Assembly: GCA_949752745.1 (NCBI GenBank)
Contig: OX457027.1
Span: 91,285,720 to 91,349,719, forward strand
Length of the DNA stretch: 64,000 nucleotides
Direction: 5' to 3'
Source: Protula sp. h YS-2021
Lineage: Eukaryota > Annelida > Polychaeta > Sabellida > Serpulidae
Of this stretch, positions 47,026 through 59,600 are shown piece after piece; positions within the stretch are counted from its first letter, which is position 1, and each line of letters opens with the position of its first letter. The notes below the pieces were generated by a model that was given only the letters and a program-made list of their open reading frames with translations, did not search any database and was not told the DNA's origin. The position numbers were made by a program, and so were the translations under genes.

Positions 47026-50000
47026 ATGGAAGTTAAAATAATTTCTCAAAATTGTCGTGGCCTTAGAAATAGGAGAAAACTTGAGGAGATTCTACACTGG
47101 GTGAAAAACCATAAAAGGGGCGATTTTGACATCATTATGTTACAAAAAACTCATTCCTGTGTGCAAGATACGAAACACTGGGAAAATAAATGGGCCACAT
47201 TTAGGAAAAATGATCAAATGATTTTTTCACATGGGAGCACTGCAAGTAAAGGTGTATTAACGATCATAAAAAATATACATGTTATGAATATCATCAACAT
47301 TGAGATTGATACGGAAGGTAGATACATAAGTGTAGATCTTAGGTTCGGTGATATAACTTATACTGTACTAAATGTGTACGCACCTAACCTCGAATGTCAA
47401 GTTGAACAAGTAAATTTTTTTGACCTAATTGATAAGCTAATAGAGAAAAATATTGAAAATAAAGTGGTAATAGGTGGAGATTTAAATGTCATCTTAGATG
47501 GCTCACTCGATAAAATGCCAACGTCCACAAAAACTTACCTCGGGGTTGAGCGATTAAAAGAAATTATGGAGCTACACGATTTAGTTGATCTTTGGAGAAT
47601 AAAAAATTGTGATATTAAAAGGTTTTCATGGCACCGTGCGAAACCGGTATTAATACAATCTAGATTGGACTATTGGATTGCGTCGAGTGAGTTGATCTAT
47701 GATATAATAAAAGTAGACATAGTTCCGGGTTTTAGGTCAGACCATAGTGCAGTTATATTAGCCTTATCGATTAGATGTCAACTAGAACAGAGGGGGCCAG
47801 GCTGGTGGAAATTTAATACAAATTTACTACAAGATATTGACTATACAAGGCAAATTAAATCCTTGATTATCGAAGTAAAAGAAAGTTCCACCAACTTGGA
47901 CCCCCATACCAGATGGGAGTACATGAAATATGAAATACGTAAATTTACGCTCTCCTATTCAAAACGTAAAGCCGCTAATACAAGAAAAAGTAAAAACCTG
48001 CTTGAAAAAAACTCCACACGCTAGAAGAAGAACTGAACCGCAATAATGACGATAATCCAGAGTACACGTTGTACCAAATTAAAGATTGTAAATTGGAATT
48101 AGAAAGAATAGAGGCAGTGGAAGCAATGGGGCATTATATAAGAAGTAAGGCATACTTTATTGATACCAATGAAAAAAATTCAAAATTCTTTTATAATATT
48201 AAAAAAAAGAATTATGTTAAAAAAAATATAACAAAAATTGTTAATAATAGGGGAATCCAATTCACTAAACAGAAAGACATTTTAGAAGAAACCGCTCATT
48301 TTTATGAAAAACTGTATTCTGTTAATCCTGCCGTTAATGATCAGTTTTATCAATCATTTTTTCAAAAAGAATGTAAAAATAAAATATCCTCTAGCGATCA
48401 ACTTTATTTAAACTCTGAATTTACTAAAGAAGAATTATATAAAACAGTTAAAAACATGGGCGTTAATAAAACTCCCGGATCAGACGGGCTGTCTAAAGAA
48501 TTTTATGAATACTTTTGGGAAGATATAGTAGACATGCTATTACAATCTTACAAATACAGCTTCATACAGGGCCATTTGAGTGTAGAACAAAAAAGAGGAA
48601 TTAATAAGCTTAATCCCAAAAAAGAATAAAGATTTGACAAATTTAAAAAACTGGCGCCCCATAAGTTTATTAAATGTTGACATGAAGATTTTAACTCAAA
48701 CTTTAGCGCATAGATTTCAAAAGGTTTTGCCAAAAATTATCGGACCTGAACAAAACGGCTTTATCAAAAATAGATATATAGGACTAAATATAAGAGCACT
48801 AATAGACTGCATAGACCACTTGAACAGAGAACAAAAAGGAGGATTCCTCGTATTCGTAGATTTTGAAAAAGCTTTTGATAAATTAGATTGGAAATTTTTA
48901 GACAAATGTTTAGAATATTTTAATTTCGGTCCCAATATTAGAAATTGGATAAAAATATTTTACACTGACATAGAGAGTTGTATAATCAATAATGGGACCA
49001 CAAGTAGGGCGTTTAAAATTCTTAATGGTGTCAGACAGGGTGATCCCCTCTCAGCGTTACTCTTTATAATAGCGGTTGAAATTCTAGCGTGTGCAGTTAA
49101 AAGTAACAGACATATAAAAGGAATAAAAATAGGTTGCATTGAAACTAAAATTAGCTTATTAGCCGATGATACGACGTTACTATTGACTGATGTGCTCTCA
49201 ATCCAAAATGCTTTAAATTGGTTTGTGCTGTTTTATTTTACATCAGGCTTGAAGGTGAATCTGGATAAGACTGAAATCTTACAAGTTGGCAAGCAAAGAA
49301 TCAAGTACCTAGAAAAAAAACCCTTCCGCATAAAGTGGTCTGAAGGGGATGTGGTCTCGCTAGGTATTAGATATTTCAATGATACAGCTAAAATAACTGA
49401 GGTTAACCTAAGAGATAAATTAAAAGAAATGAAAAAATCTTTATGTTCTTGGTCGAAATATTATCTCTCACTTAAAGGAAAAATCACAATCATAAAAAAC
49501 CTTTTGTTGCCGAAGTTATTGTATGTAATGAATGTAATGGAAACCCCAGATTGGTTCATAGCGGACGTAATTCAGGAATTTAATAATTTTATATGGGATA
49601 AAAAACCACATCGCATACAATCCAACGTACTAATTCAAGACTACCAAGATGGTGGCCTCCGTAGCTTGGACTTAATATCATTCTTGAACACCCAAAAGTT
49701 AACTTGGGTGAAAAGATTAATTGAACACGAAAATTCTCTGAGTGTCAATTTTTTAAAAATATATTTGCCCAAATTTAGCTTGCGGAAAGTTCTCAATTTA
49801 TCCCTTAATGTAGATAAACTATCAAAAGAAATACCATCCTTTTATAGAGAAATATTATATAGATGGTATCTGCTGAAAAATGCTCCATTGAATGTTTACA
49901 GTATATTGAAACAGTGCCTTTGGCACAATCAATATATCTTAATACAGAATAAGTTTGTTTTTTACATTGAAATGGAAGAAAAAAATATATCCTTTGTTGG

Positions 50001-50838
50001 TAATCTAATAACAGAACAGGGTACCTTTATGAATCCGTTTGAAATTAAATACCAGTATAAACTTGAACTAAATATTATAACAATTATGGGCCTTATTAAT
50101 GCTATTCCTAGCGAATGGAAATCTATGATATCACAGCATAAAAAGGATATACATGAGATTTGGCAAAATATCGCTCCAAGGAATGAATTGATGACTGATA
50201 TTTTAAGTGTTGATATAATTAAGTGCAACTCGAAAGCGCTCTACTGGTATTTTATAAAACAAAAGCAAGTTGAACCTAGCTGTATACGACGATGGCAACA
50301 GTCAGGTATAAACCTCCAAGAGCTGGAATGGAAAGAAATATTTTTAAAGACCAAGTACCTAACAAGAAACACCAAAAATAGCATCTTTTTATACAAAATT
50401 ATACACAAAAATTATGCTTCTGATTACATTGTTGCTAAATTTGACGCATCTGTATCACAGATGTGCAGACAATGTAATGAAATACGAGATTTAATTCACA
50501 CCTTTGCGACATGCTTTAGTTTAAAACATTTTTGGGCAATCCTTGAAAAATGGTTGAATAAAAATTTTCTGGAGAACTCTCCTCAGGTTGTCTTAAATAT
50601 TAGAATAAAAATACTAGGGTTGCTAAAAAAGGAAACAATAGAAGCTGTAAGATTCATTCTTGATTATGTTCTCCTTCAAGCCAAGTTGTATATTCATAAA
50701 TGTAAAAACGCCAATGAAGAGGTTTATTTCTACCGTTTCTTAAAATATTTAAAGCATGCAGTAACAATTGAAAAGATGTTGTATCATAAGGACCACAGAA
50801 ACAAAAAAAACTTAGAGACATTAGACTGCGTCATTTAA
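47026..50838 (+). pseudogene. LINE ORF2: APE endonuclease and reverse transcriptase
   Basis: Starts MEVKIISQNCRGLRN at 47026. Endonuclease motifs: QNCRGL, LNVYAPN, GGDLNVILD, FSWHR, SRLDYW and GFRSDHSAV. RT motifs: NKTPGSDGL, NWRPISLLN, FVDFEKAFDKLDW, NGVRQGDPLSALLF and the catalytic LLADDT, followed by the L1-type 'GLKVNLDKTE' and a C-terminal Cys-rich CRQCNEIRDLIHTFATC (a CCHC-like knuckle). ADD replaces the usual FADD. The frame changes by one base at about 48,000 (an A-run) and again near 48,600, splitting it into three frames. Its function was target-primed reverse transcription. The length of about 1,270 codons is normal for ORF2. The Tx1-group assignment is an inference from sequence style. 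Confidence 0.9.
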
Positions 50839-51052
50839 AAAAAGAAGAAGAAAAAAAAGAAAAAAAGAATGTTTGAAATTATATAATGTTTAATGTGTTT
50901 TATGTTAGCTGGGCAGTACATAGTAACAATCTATGAAACTCTTGTGAAATATTTTGCAGCAAAAAAAAAAACACTTTTGCTGCTTGTTATAGTATGTATA
51001 CTACTGTACTAGGAACTTATTTTTGAAATAAAAGCAAAGTGTAAAAAAAAAA

Positions 51053-51064
51053 AACTCTGTTCAA
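51053..51064. repeat. 12-bp target-site duplication of the LINE (3')
   Basis: Same AACTCTGTTCAA as at 46779-46790; the exact left edge is blurred by the poly-A. Confidence 0.85.
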
Positions 51065-51160
51065 TACGCGTGTATTGTCAGACAGGCAACAATACAGATA
51101 CTATGTACTGCGTCCTTGTACCTGCAGCATTCAGGTCGCCCTCGTGCAGAGTCGCCTATT

Positions 51161-51372
51161 GATTGCAGTACTCTGCGATAGGCCAAGCATTTAACTTGTC
51201 TGTTTCGTGTTGGTTTAATCTAAATAAGAGAAAGTTCAATGTGTGTTGTAAACAGACGAAGTTTTATTCGAAAATTACTCGCATTATATATCTTGAATTC
51301 ATTTTATTAGTTTAAATTGGTGTACAGCTGAACGATATTGTGTCAATTAATCAGTGTTATTTAAAGTTTTCG
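51161..51372 (+). repeat. Direct repeat C, copy 2
   Basis: Second copy of 46055-46275, same orientation, with scattered substitutions. Confidence 0.8.
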
Positions 51373-51784
51373 TTATTACGTTGTATTATTGTATTTATTA
51401 TTATGTATAATTATTGCAGGTTTACCCTACTATAACACACGAATCATGAATATAAAATTAGCAAAAGCAGCGTCTTTTGTTTCTACAGAGTGCGCCCGTT
51501 CGTCCGTCCGCTAGAGGCCTTTCATTTTAAAAGACTTAACAAGCCAGTAGGTTTTTCTTGTCAATTCACCTCTTTTACATCAACACGAGCTAAGTAAAAT
51601 AGTTGCTTTGCAAGTCATGCAATACATTTGTGGGGAAGCGTGATGAGCCCAGACGTATTATTCATCTAACGGGGAAAATGGGCCCGGGCAAGACAAAGAC
51701 CACTTTAGAATTTTGAGTTGATCAATTGAGTCGAGGCTTATTTAAAAAAAGTCACCTATTTGGGTCCCACACGCTCGCTTGTTA

Positions 51785-52610
51785 GGCCCCAACCCTACAG
51801 GGTTGGGGGCCTATAGACTTGGGGTGTCTGTCTGTCCGTCTGTCCATCCGTCCGTCTGTCTGTCTGTCCGTCATCGCTTTTTTGTACAAGCGATATCTCG
51901 AGAACGCAGAGGCCTAGAGACTTGATGTTGGGCTCATTTGAAAGGTCTCAACTTGTAAATGTGCCTTTTGGCCATTTTGGCCAAATTCGATAACGTGATC
52001 TTGGCCAAATGGGCCAAAAACGCAAAAAATCGACTTGTGTTTGTACAGGCGGTATCTCGAGAACGCAGAGGCCTAGAGACTTGATGTTAGGCTCATTTGA
52101 AAGATCTCGTGTTGTAGATGTGCCTTTTGGCTGAATTTGGTTACGTGATCTTGGCCAAATTGGCCAAAAACGCAAAAATCGACTTGTGTTTGTACAGGCG
52201 ATATCTCGAGAACGCAGAGGCCTAGAGACTTGATGTTGGGCTCATTTGAACGGTCTGGACTTGTAGATGTGCCTTTTGGCCATTTTAGCAAATTCGATCA
52301 CGTGACCTTGGCCAAATTGGCCAAAAATCCACTTGCTCTTTAAAAGCACACTGAGAAGTACCATGACGCATTATTTTTGACCTCAGCGAAACTCCCAAAC
52401 CAGAGTAAAGCGTGATTTTGCAACTGTGGATTTGTTTTTGTTGTCGGCGATAATGAGGGATTCGGTATCCTGATCTCAAGAACACACATATTTTTCTCAG
52501 TGAAAAATTGTTATTTGACCATAAAACCTGTGCGCCATAATTAGGCCCCAACCCTTCGGCCTGGGCCCATAGGTTTGGGATGTCTGTCCGTCCGTCTGTC
52601 AGTCATCGCT
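51785..52610. repeat. Hairpin/TGTC-repeat element with three ~143-bp units
   Basis: Starts with a strong stem (GGCCCCAACCC / GGGTTGGGGGCC) and a (TGTC/CGTC)n run, then about three units containing GATATCTCGAGAACGCAGAG, GCCTAGAGACTTGATGTTGG and TTGGCCAAATTGGCCAAA. A second head with the same TAGGCCCCAACCC and TGTCCGTC run lies at about 52542-52610. Similar GACGGACGG or CAGACAGACGG tails occur at 11645-11670 and 28435-28770. Nothing coding. Confidence 0.75.
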
Positions 52611-52774
52611 TTATACCCCTATGAACAGAGTACAAAAGCAAAGGTAAGAAAAATAAATATTTTCTGTTATACCTTTCTTTAACAAAAGGGGTCAAAGAGT
52701 TCATTTTATTTTAAAAAAGTAAACAAAACGCCAAAAAACACCCATTATGAAACAAATATATATGGAATGTATTT

Positions 52775-53110
52775 ATAAATCAGGAATTCTGTCACAATGT
52801 TACAGTATAACAGTTGAGAAGCGTCCGTAAAAAATTAGGGCGAGACCTATATTAATATAAAACAAGTGAGAAAGATAGTCTGTTGCGGCTCTCTTATGGG
52901 GAATTTAATTAAATATGCTAATTTATACTGGTCACGTGACCCCAGTTTTTAGTCCCAGTCACTTAGTACTTGACATATTTGACCTGGTGTTCTGACTGAC
53001 ATTAAACAAATCAATATGTAACTGGGTCACTGTAACCTAGTTCGGCCAATCAGATAACGACTTGGGTTTAATTATGGCAATGACGTGACGAATGTCGACC
53101 AATCAGTTGA
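52775..53110 (+). repeat. Direct repeat A, copy 2
   Basis: Second copy of 44840-45177 in the same orientation, about 80% identical by eye, with the E-box palindrome GGTCACGTGACC intact. Confidence 0.8.
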
Positions 53111-53151
53111 TGCTCCGGGCAGCGGAACAAACTCTGCAAAAACGTTCCGCT

Positions 53152-53152
<1 letters not shown>

Positions 53153-53224
<72 letters not shown>
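53153..53224. repeat. (CT)n microsatellite
   Basis: About 36 CT units, immediately downstream of repeat A copy 2 and just beyond the 3' end of the IAP pseudogene. Confidence 0.95.
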
Positions 53225-53228
<4 letters not shown>

Positions 53229-53282
53229 CTCTTTCTCACTCTGCCTCTCTCTCTCACTCTGTTTCAAGCTCTCTTACTCTGA

Positions 53283-54118
53283 TCATACAAATGCTTTTAT
53301 TGTACCAATGATACATTCCCGACAAATAGGACATCTCTTAATAGCCACAGAACAGGCAACACAACAGGCCAAATGCCGGCAAGGCAAGAATAATTCACTA
53401 ATAGATGCGTCAAAACAGATTTTACACGTCGTAATACTTTTCAGTTCTTCGTTTTCTTGCTTCAGTTTTTCTAGAACTTCAATAAATTGCCCAGATCTTT
53501 ATGCAGGCTGGTCTTTACATGATTGCTTAATTAAATGCTCTCGATCCTTATTGCTTGTATCATTTGTGGACTCAGGTGCGAATGACTGGAGTCTCCGTGC
53601 TTGCAAGGACGCACAATTAACACTAGCTTCCCTGAAAGCTGGTACATTTAGTTCCCTTGTGCGTATTGTGTCATTATTTTCGAATCGATTGTTGAATCTG
53701 TCAGTTTGTCTTTTTTCTCATTTTCTCCAGATATTGCATATATCTCATCGAGGATAACATCTGTGCTTAATTCAAGCTCTGTTTAAAATACAAACAGACA
53801 TTTAAAAAAATACACAAGAAGTGGAGTTAAATATGGAGAAACAGGCAGACAAGATAAAAATATAGAAAAACAAAAGTATTATTGCCCCTTTTTTAAAATT
53901 GCGTAATCAATTTTTCACAAAAAATGCTATATTGCATCCAAATATAAAAAATTGAAAACAAAATATAAAATTAAAAAACTAAAATTCCCCCAAAAAAGGG
54001 CGTCAAAATGTGGCAACAACAGACACGCTTTAGACCACATGAATGACAGGCATGTGTACTAAATACATACATATACAAAAATATATAGACTATTAGATAG
54101 GCCGTATCAGTTGTATAA

Positions 54119-54200
<82 letters not shown>

Positions 54201-54772
54201 CGATGATATTCTTGCAGTGCAATTATCTATTGTAATATTTGTCTTGCTTCTAAAAAGAATATAAAAGTAATAATAAATTTATATATACATAACTCACTCT
54301 GTGATTCACGAACCTTCAATTTTTGTATACTTCTAACTATCAGCTACTTTGAATAACCAAGGTCGTGAACTGCCTTCACGCAGGGCAACTCCTCCCACGT
54401 GGTTTCTTTGAAAGTACAATTAGGTTTGGTGCTAGGTCTAACCACTGGTTCTTCTAATGCCATTCTTATTTTCTCAGTCACAAACGTACACTTAGGAAAG
54501 TGACTCTTGTGTTCTCCGAGCCCCGTATTCCCAGCAACCTAGTTATAAACGACACCACTGCACGAGGGGCATTTTACACGATCAGCTATACCGGTATAAA
54601 ACCAACCCGTTCTCGCAAGCTCATTCTTATCTACTGGTACACTTGACGGCCATCTGTCGGTATTAAAACTTTCAAGCCTTATGGCTTCGACTTTATATAC
54701 ATCTAAATTTTCATTATTACCGCTGTGATCTAAAATTATATCATTTATGTTCAAAGCTGAAATATATGTCAT
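53283..54772 (-). pseudogene. Inhibitor-of-apoptosis (BIR + RING) gene, broken
   Basis: The BIR exon (minus strand, ATG 54772 down to 54298) has RLESFNTDRWPSS, LARTGWFYTG and the full zinc pattern C-x2-C-x16-H-x6-C. A TAG at 54539-54541 occupies the position of the conserved BIR tryptophan. A UBA-like ELPCVKAVHDLGYSK follows, then another TAG, then a donor AGA|GTGAGT at 54298/54297. The RING exon (acceptor at about 53779; 53778-53283) has a Ser/Asn-rich linker with a frame change and a TAA, then CKICFD ... LPCRHLACCVAC ... CPICRE, a complete C3HC4 RING, ending at the TGA 53283-53285. IAPs block caspases and act as E3 ligases. The intron argues for a host-derived gene. Several lesions make it a pseudogene. 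IAPs are also common in large DNA viruses, so a link with the block at 25-42 kb cannot be excluded. Confidence 0.85.
54121..54196. repeat. (CT)n microsatellite in the IAP intron
   Basis: Two CT runs split by TGTCA. Confidence 0.95.
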
Positions 54773-55050
54773 GTTGTAGCAGCACTGATTATCTTCCAAA
54801 AAAGTACAAACAGAATTTTAAAATTTAAATAAAACCCACACGTGACTCGTTCATTAGATAACTATTAATATGCGATTTTCAATTTCAAACGTGTTTTCTG
54901 TTTTCCTCTAAATGATCCCATCCACTGCTGTATCTGTAAAGTATTTATATGAATCATCCATAGGACCTGACCTATAAAGTATTTATCTCTGAATGTTATT
55001 ATCATATAAACAAGTTCACCCCTTTTTGTACTTAACGAGACTACAAAAGT

Positions 55051-55251
55051 ATGGATGAAAAAGAGACAAAAGTTGTGACAGCTTTTGAGATTATTGAAAT
55101 GTTAAGTTCCGATTCAGACACTGAAGAAAACAAATGTGGTAACAGTGACAAAGAACAACATTCAATATCGTGGGAAGTGGTCTCGATCAGCTCGGATAGT
55201 AGCACTTGTTCGTCTAATAATAACTCAACAATTATAATTTCAGATCAATAA
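55051..55251 (+). CDS. Small acidic ORF with SUMO-interaction-like motifs, 66 residues
   Basis: ATG at 55051, intact. Two segments have the hydrophobic-core-plus-acidic/Ser pattern of SUMO-interaction motifs: IIEMLSSDSDTEE (about residues 14-26) and VVSISSDSS (about 43-51); the tail TIIISDQ is a weaker third. Ser/Asp/Asn-rich, probably disordered. TATAAAGTATTTAT lies about 75 bp upstream and is half-repeated near 54940. It could be a small viral-type regulator or part of a larger host gene. Function inferred only from motif shape. Confidence 0.4.
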   Translation: MDEKETKVVTAFEIIEMLSSDSDTEENKCGNSDKEQHSISWEVVSISSDSSTCSSNNNSTIIISDQ

Positions 55252-55620
55252 TATTTCACTCTAATCCTTTAACCGCATGGTTTCATCTCGCATTGCGGCA
55301 TTATTTGCTAAAAAAATCACACCTTGAAATTTCTCCTAAATTCTCAGACTGTCTTCTTGCAGACTAATTGACGAAGAGGCGGAGGATGGCTCCGTGGCAT
55401 TGCTATTCTAGAAACACAGGTAACCATAAAGCAAGATTTTTTAATTACACTTCTCAAAAAAATTATTTGCACAATGCCTTGAAGACCTGTTCTAAACATA
55501 CAGTCACGTACCATTAGTCTTCGTCGTTTTCAAAATGGCGACGCGTTTGGCGTTTAAATGATTTGCAATTCAAACTTCATTAAATTTGCTATTAAATTTG
55601 CTTAACAGCACAATCTTTAC
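55252..55620. other. Spacer, no gene seen
   Basis: Includes ACAGTCACGTACC near 55500, which could be a transposon end of the neighbouring Tc1 copy, but no matching inverted partner was found by eye. Confidence 0.4.
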
Positions 55621-55621
55621 C

Positions 55622-56480
55622 TTAATATTTGGTGAGATGGCTTTTCATTTTTATCACCTCTGCTAAACGAGCTGGAAAAGTGCTTGAAAGCGTTTGAATT
55701 GTTGTTACATCAATGCTTTCCCACACCTGTCGTACTTTTGCCATCAACTCTGTCTGGGAATCTATTTGGTTTGAACACTTTTGACTTCTCGCTTTAAGAT
55801 TAACCACACATTCTATATGATATTCAAATCAGTGCGCTGGCCAGTCTGATGTGTGAATATTGTTCTCTTGGACATAATTCTAATTCTCGATGACCTGGAG
55901 CATTGCAATCTTGAAAAATAAAATTTTGATCCGGGAAGTGCTGGGCCAGAACAAGCCAACGGCTCTCATCTAAGATATCTGTATATTTCTAAGAGTTTAT
56001 ATTACGGTTGACGTCAGAAATTGTTCCAACACCATGATATGTTATGCACCCCCAGACCATTAAAGTCCCTTACTCCGGTTCCTGGGGGTACACCAACTGA
56101 GGGTCATATATTTCATCTCTGTCTTTCCAGATGTAAATCTTGTTGTCTGCTCCGAGAAATATCTGACTTTCATCATTAAAGATCTACTTTTTCCACTCTT
56201 CATGAATTTTCCATTTTCTCCTTTCTTTGCACCATTTAACTCGCTTGTTTCTGTTTATCTGTCCCACAGATACTTTCTTCCTACTAACCCCACTTAAATA
56301 TAACTAACTTTCAATTTTCCTCCTCAGGGTAAAACGTGACACTTTTATTTGTTTTTCGTCATTTAAAGCATTTGTAATTTCCAATAAAGTCTGCTTTCTG
56401 TTCCGTTTAATGGTCTTCGAAAGCTGGGTTTCATCGCGCTTCGTGAAAATTTTTTCTTCCGGGTCTTGGCCGATTTTCTA
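55622..56480 (-). pseudogene. Tc1/mariner transposase, dead copy
   Basis: Read on the minus strand across several frames: TQLSKTIKRNRKQTLLEI, RFTLRRKI, RVKWCKERRKW, then the first catalytic Asp in FNDESQIFL (about 56166-56180), LMVWGCITYHGVGTI, the second Asp in FQDCNAPGH (about 55890-55916), and DLNII-stop-NVW, where the third catalytic residue (Glu) is replaced by TAG at 55813-55815. The end, KVRQVWESID ... RLAEVIK ... LTKY, is typical of Tc1 C-termini. Multiple stops and frame changes. Confidence 0.85.
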
Positions 56481-56689
56481 CACTTTTAAGCTTTTCCAAT
56501 TTTTTTCAAAAGACTAGATATTTTAGTTTTGGGTATTTTATATGTTTTTGCAAGTTATTACATGTTTTTGCTCATCCGATAGTCTTCTATAGTTGTCTCT
56601 TTTATTTGTTTTGCTAATTCTTTTCGTCGGATGCCATTTTAATACTGTCAAAATTTGGCATAAAAATAAAAATAAAGCGTCATTATTAA

Positions 56690-59600
56690 CAGAGTGCGAG
56701 AAACTGCGTTCGATTTACTATTATAACTGTTAAAATGATAATTGCGGCTCAATATTTTTCAAAAGGGCCAAAATTAAACACCCATAACGCGCTCTTCAAT
56801 GTGGAGAAGACTTTTGCAACGCGACTGTATATGCTACCTTGCATTAAAAAAACAAACAGAAGCAAATAAATGAGGAGTATCTGGGCCAGTTTCTGGGTGC
56901 GACTCGGTCTGCACAAAGTGCCAGTTTTGTTAAGAAATTTAATGTCTGTGCATGCTCGTTTTTGCACGTATGTACTCGTGTGAATGTATTCTTGTGTGCT
57001 TGTATTGATATATATGTATTTCTATTTGCGTGTATCCATGCATGATCATTCTTACATCTATGTTTATGCATAAATATGTTCCTGTTGTGTGCATTGGGTC
57101 ATATGCAATGCTATACGCAGATTTTATCAGATTGCACTAAAAGCTGTTGGGGCAGTTTTGATATTGCATTGATTAAAACAAGTCACAGAAACGCGATAAT
57201 CATTTGCTTTTTTTATCGACTCAAAAAATAGTATCATCAGTCGTATTATGATCGTCTTAATAACACGGATAAAAGATTCTCAGTTATAGCATTGATCAAG
57301 GTTCTTTTCTAGTTAAAAATCTAAAAAGGATATTTTAACATCGAAGTTGAGAAGCGCATTGACTATTTATCACATTAAAGTAAAGCGAAAACAATAAAGG
57401 TTGTTTTCTTGTCAACTTTGCCAGTTAATACAAATAATTATGCAAAATTACCCAGTGACAACAGAACAAAAAATTAGTTGGTCATCTGTAAAAAATTTTG
57501 AAGCTATAAAATACAAGTTATATATAAAAATTAGTTTAAAAGACAACAGGGTCAGTTTTCATCGATAAATGAGCTGACAACTATGTTGCACTTTTTTGTA
57601 TTGACAACAAAACACCCTAACATATCATAGACTGACATTTGGTTGCATCCCAGTGATATCCGGATTAGAGCGAAATGAAGGCTGGGTTTTGCGGTCGTGG
57701 ACGTCACCCTGCTGAGAACCAAAACAGGTAAGTGAGACTGAACCAGCATATCTAGAAATGAATTATCAATTACACTATTACATTTAGCCACATGCATGCC
57801 ATTACAAAAGCTCACTATTGTCAATGATCCACAAAACATGTGTTTCTTGTTTTCGTTTATAAAGTTGAAATGATTTTATCTCAACTAATTTGTAGTTTTT
57901 AAATACAATATGAAATGCAATGTGAATATCAGGCAAATGAGCAATTTAATTTTCTCTTAATATGTCGTATCACATGTAAATGCTTCCTTCCGTCTTCGTT
58001 TTATTTCAAAGTTCCTTAAACCTTTACATGATACCCGTTTGGCAAATTCATGTTTATGTTATCGGACACTTTTTATCCTTTCGTAAATATCTCGCATTAC
58101 AGCCTAAGGTTAAAACTGTTTGATATATTCTGTTATGTTTCAAGTATCGTCTCCTATAGCCTATTGTTTCATTTATTCTCATTTATCCCATCATTTCATG
58201 AATTTTTGTTTTAAAAGGGGGCAATTTCCATTCAGTTGCCTCGGTTTCTCACAAAAGGTTTATTTAGGAATTTCACTACGCGTCTGGTTAAAAAAAGACT
58301 ATGTTAATTGAAAATGTTCAAGTTTGGGGTTCATTTTATAAAGTCATGGACACTTATGGTAAAAAGTTGGTATGTGAGTGCCCCGCCTCGAGACCCTAAT
58401 ATATCATCTCTTATTGCTTCAAGTATTTTCTTCCATAACTTATTGTTAAATATATCCCCATTTTACACAGTGTTTCACGTTTCTTCTCAAATGACATATT
58501 GTTTACCGTATTCTCTTATATAACCTCTCGATTCATGTATCCTCTTAAATGACATGTTGTTTCATGTATTCTCATATAAGATATTATTTCATGGCCTCTG
58601 TTATATATAATATTTGATTTATAATAATAGGAAAAATCAACTCAAGCACTAAACGCTCCATTCCAAAAGTGTGATCTTCATTACTCAATCATTTACTCAA
58701 TAAAACTAATAGTGTGTGTTATTTTAGTTAATTGTCGACAGAGTTTTTATCGGTTACTTGCAGTGTGCAGTTTAGATTTTAGCTTCCTTTACTTGTACAG
58801 AACTTCGCATATCCGACATACCGAATGCTAATGAAGTGCACTTAATGCCTTAGTTAACATCACATTTAGCACAACCATGAACATTTTGAAAGTAATAGTT
58901 TCCGATAGGAATAAACTCACGACAGTAGTAAGGTCTCTGTAAGGCTGAAAGCATCAATTTTTATTCAATGGTTCAATGGAGTCTAAAGCTTTAACATAGA
59001 TTGCCTCATTTTGCATGTAAATAGACGGAATATCGTTATTTCTACGAATTCAATCAACGTTTATTTAATTTGTTTTAATCGGCATATAAACCTTCAATGT
59101 ATTGATTCTGTCTAATTAAAATACACATGTAATCCGCACATAAAATAAACAGTATAAACGAGAGGTCAAAGCCTTGCGTCACACCACTAAATAAAGGAAA
59201 GTAGCAAGGGAGATACTGGTATAGCCATTGTTAATCAGAAAACGTTATATTTGTGTGGTGTAACATTTCACCACAGAAATAAATTCGTTACAGTTGTTAG
59301 ATCCGGAAAGATAAATGATTCCATGGAATTTAAAGCTTTCACGTAAATCTCATGCATGGCAAATTTTAGTGTCTTGTTGTATACCGAAAATGGAAAAAAA
59401 TATTAAAAAAGGCAGAGGCTGATCACCTAGGCATACAACGGTATGTCCTAAATTTAGTGTTCTTACCACCAATGTTCTTGGATCAGTTCGCAAACAATGC
59501 AAACAAAACCATGAAATCTTAAATACAATCGGGTGTCTTTAAAAACATTCCCCTACGCAATCGGCCACATCAGATGTTGAAGTATATAATTTAACACGAT

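Larger units (their letters stand above)
46791..51052 (+). mobile_element. L1/Tx1-type LINE insertion
   Basis: Bounded by the 12-bp duplication AACTCTGTTCAA and ending with AATAAA (51027-51032) and a short poly-A. It encodes ORF2 (endonuclease plus RT) at 47026-50838. Only 235 bp precede ORF2, so ORF1 is absent and the copy is 5'-truncated. The first ~35 bp resemble the 3' half of a tRNA: GTTCGAGTCC T-loop, a T-stem with four of five pairs, then a T-run. The copy has few lesions and looks fairly young. Confidence 0.9.

Noticed and set aside
46055..51372. LTR retrotransposon with repeat C as LTRs
   Set aside because: The enclosed coding element is a LINE with its own target duplication inside the repeats; no gag, protease or integrase, and C lacks clear TG...CA ends.
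53072..53757. Leu-Ser or Arg-Glu repeat proteins, including a 221-codon plus-strand frame
   Set aside because: They start in (CT)n; the remainder is antisense to the RING exon of the IAP gene.
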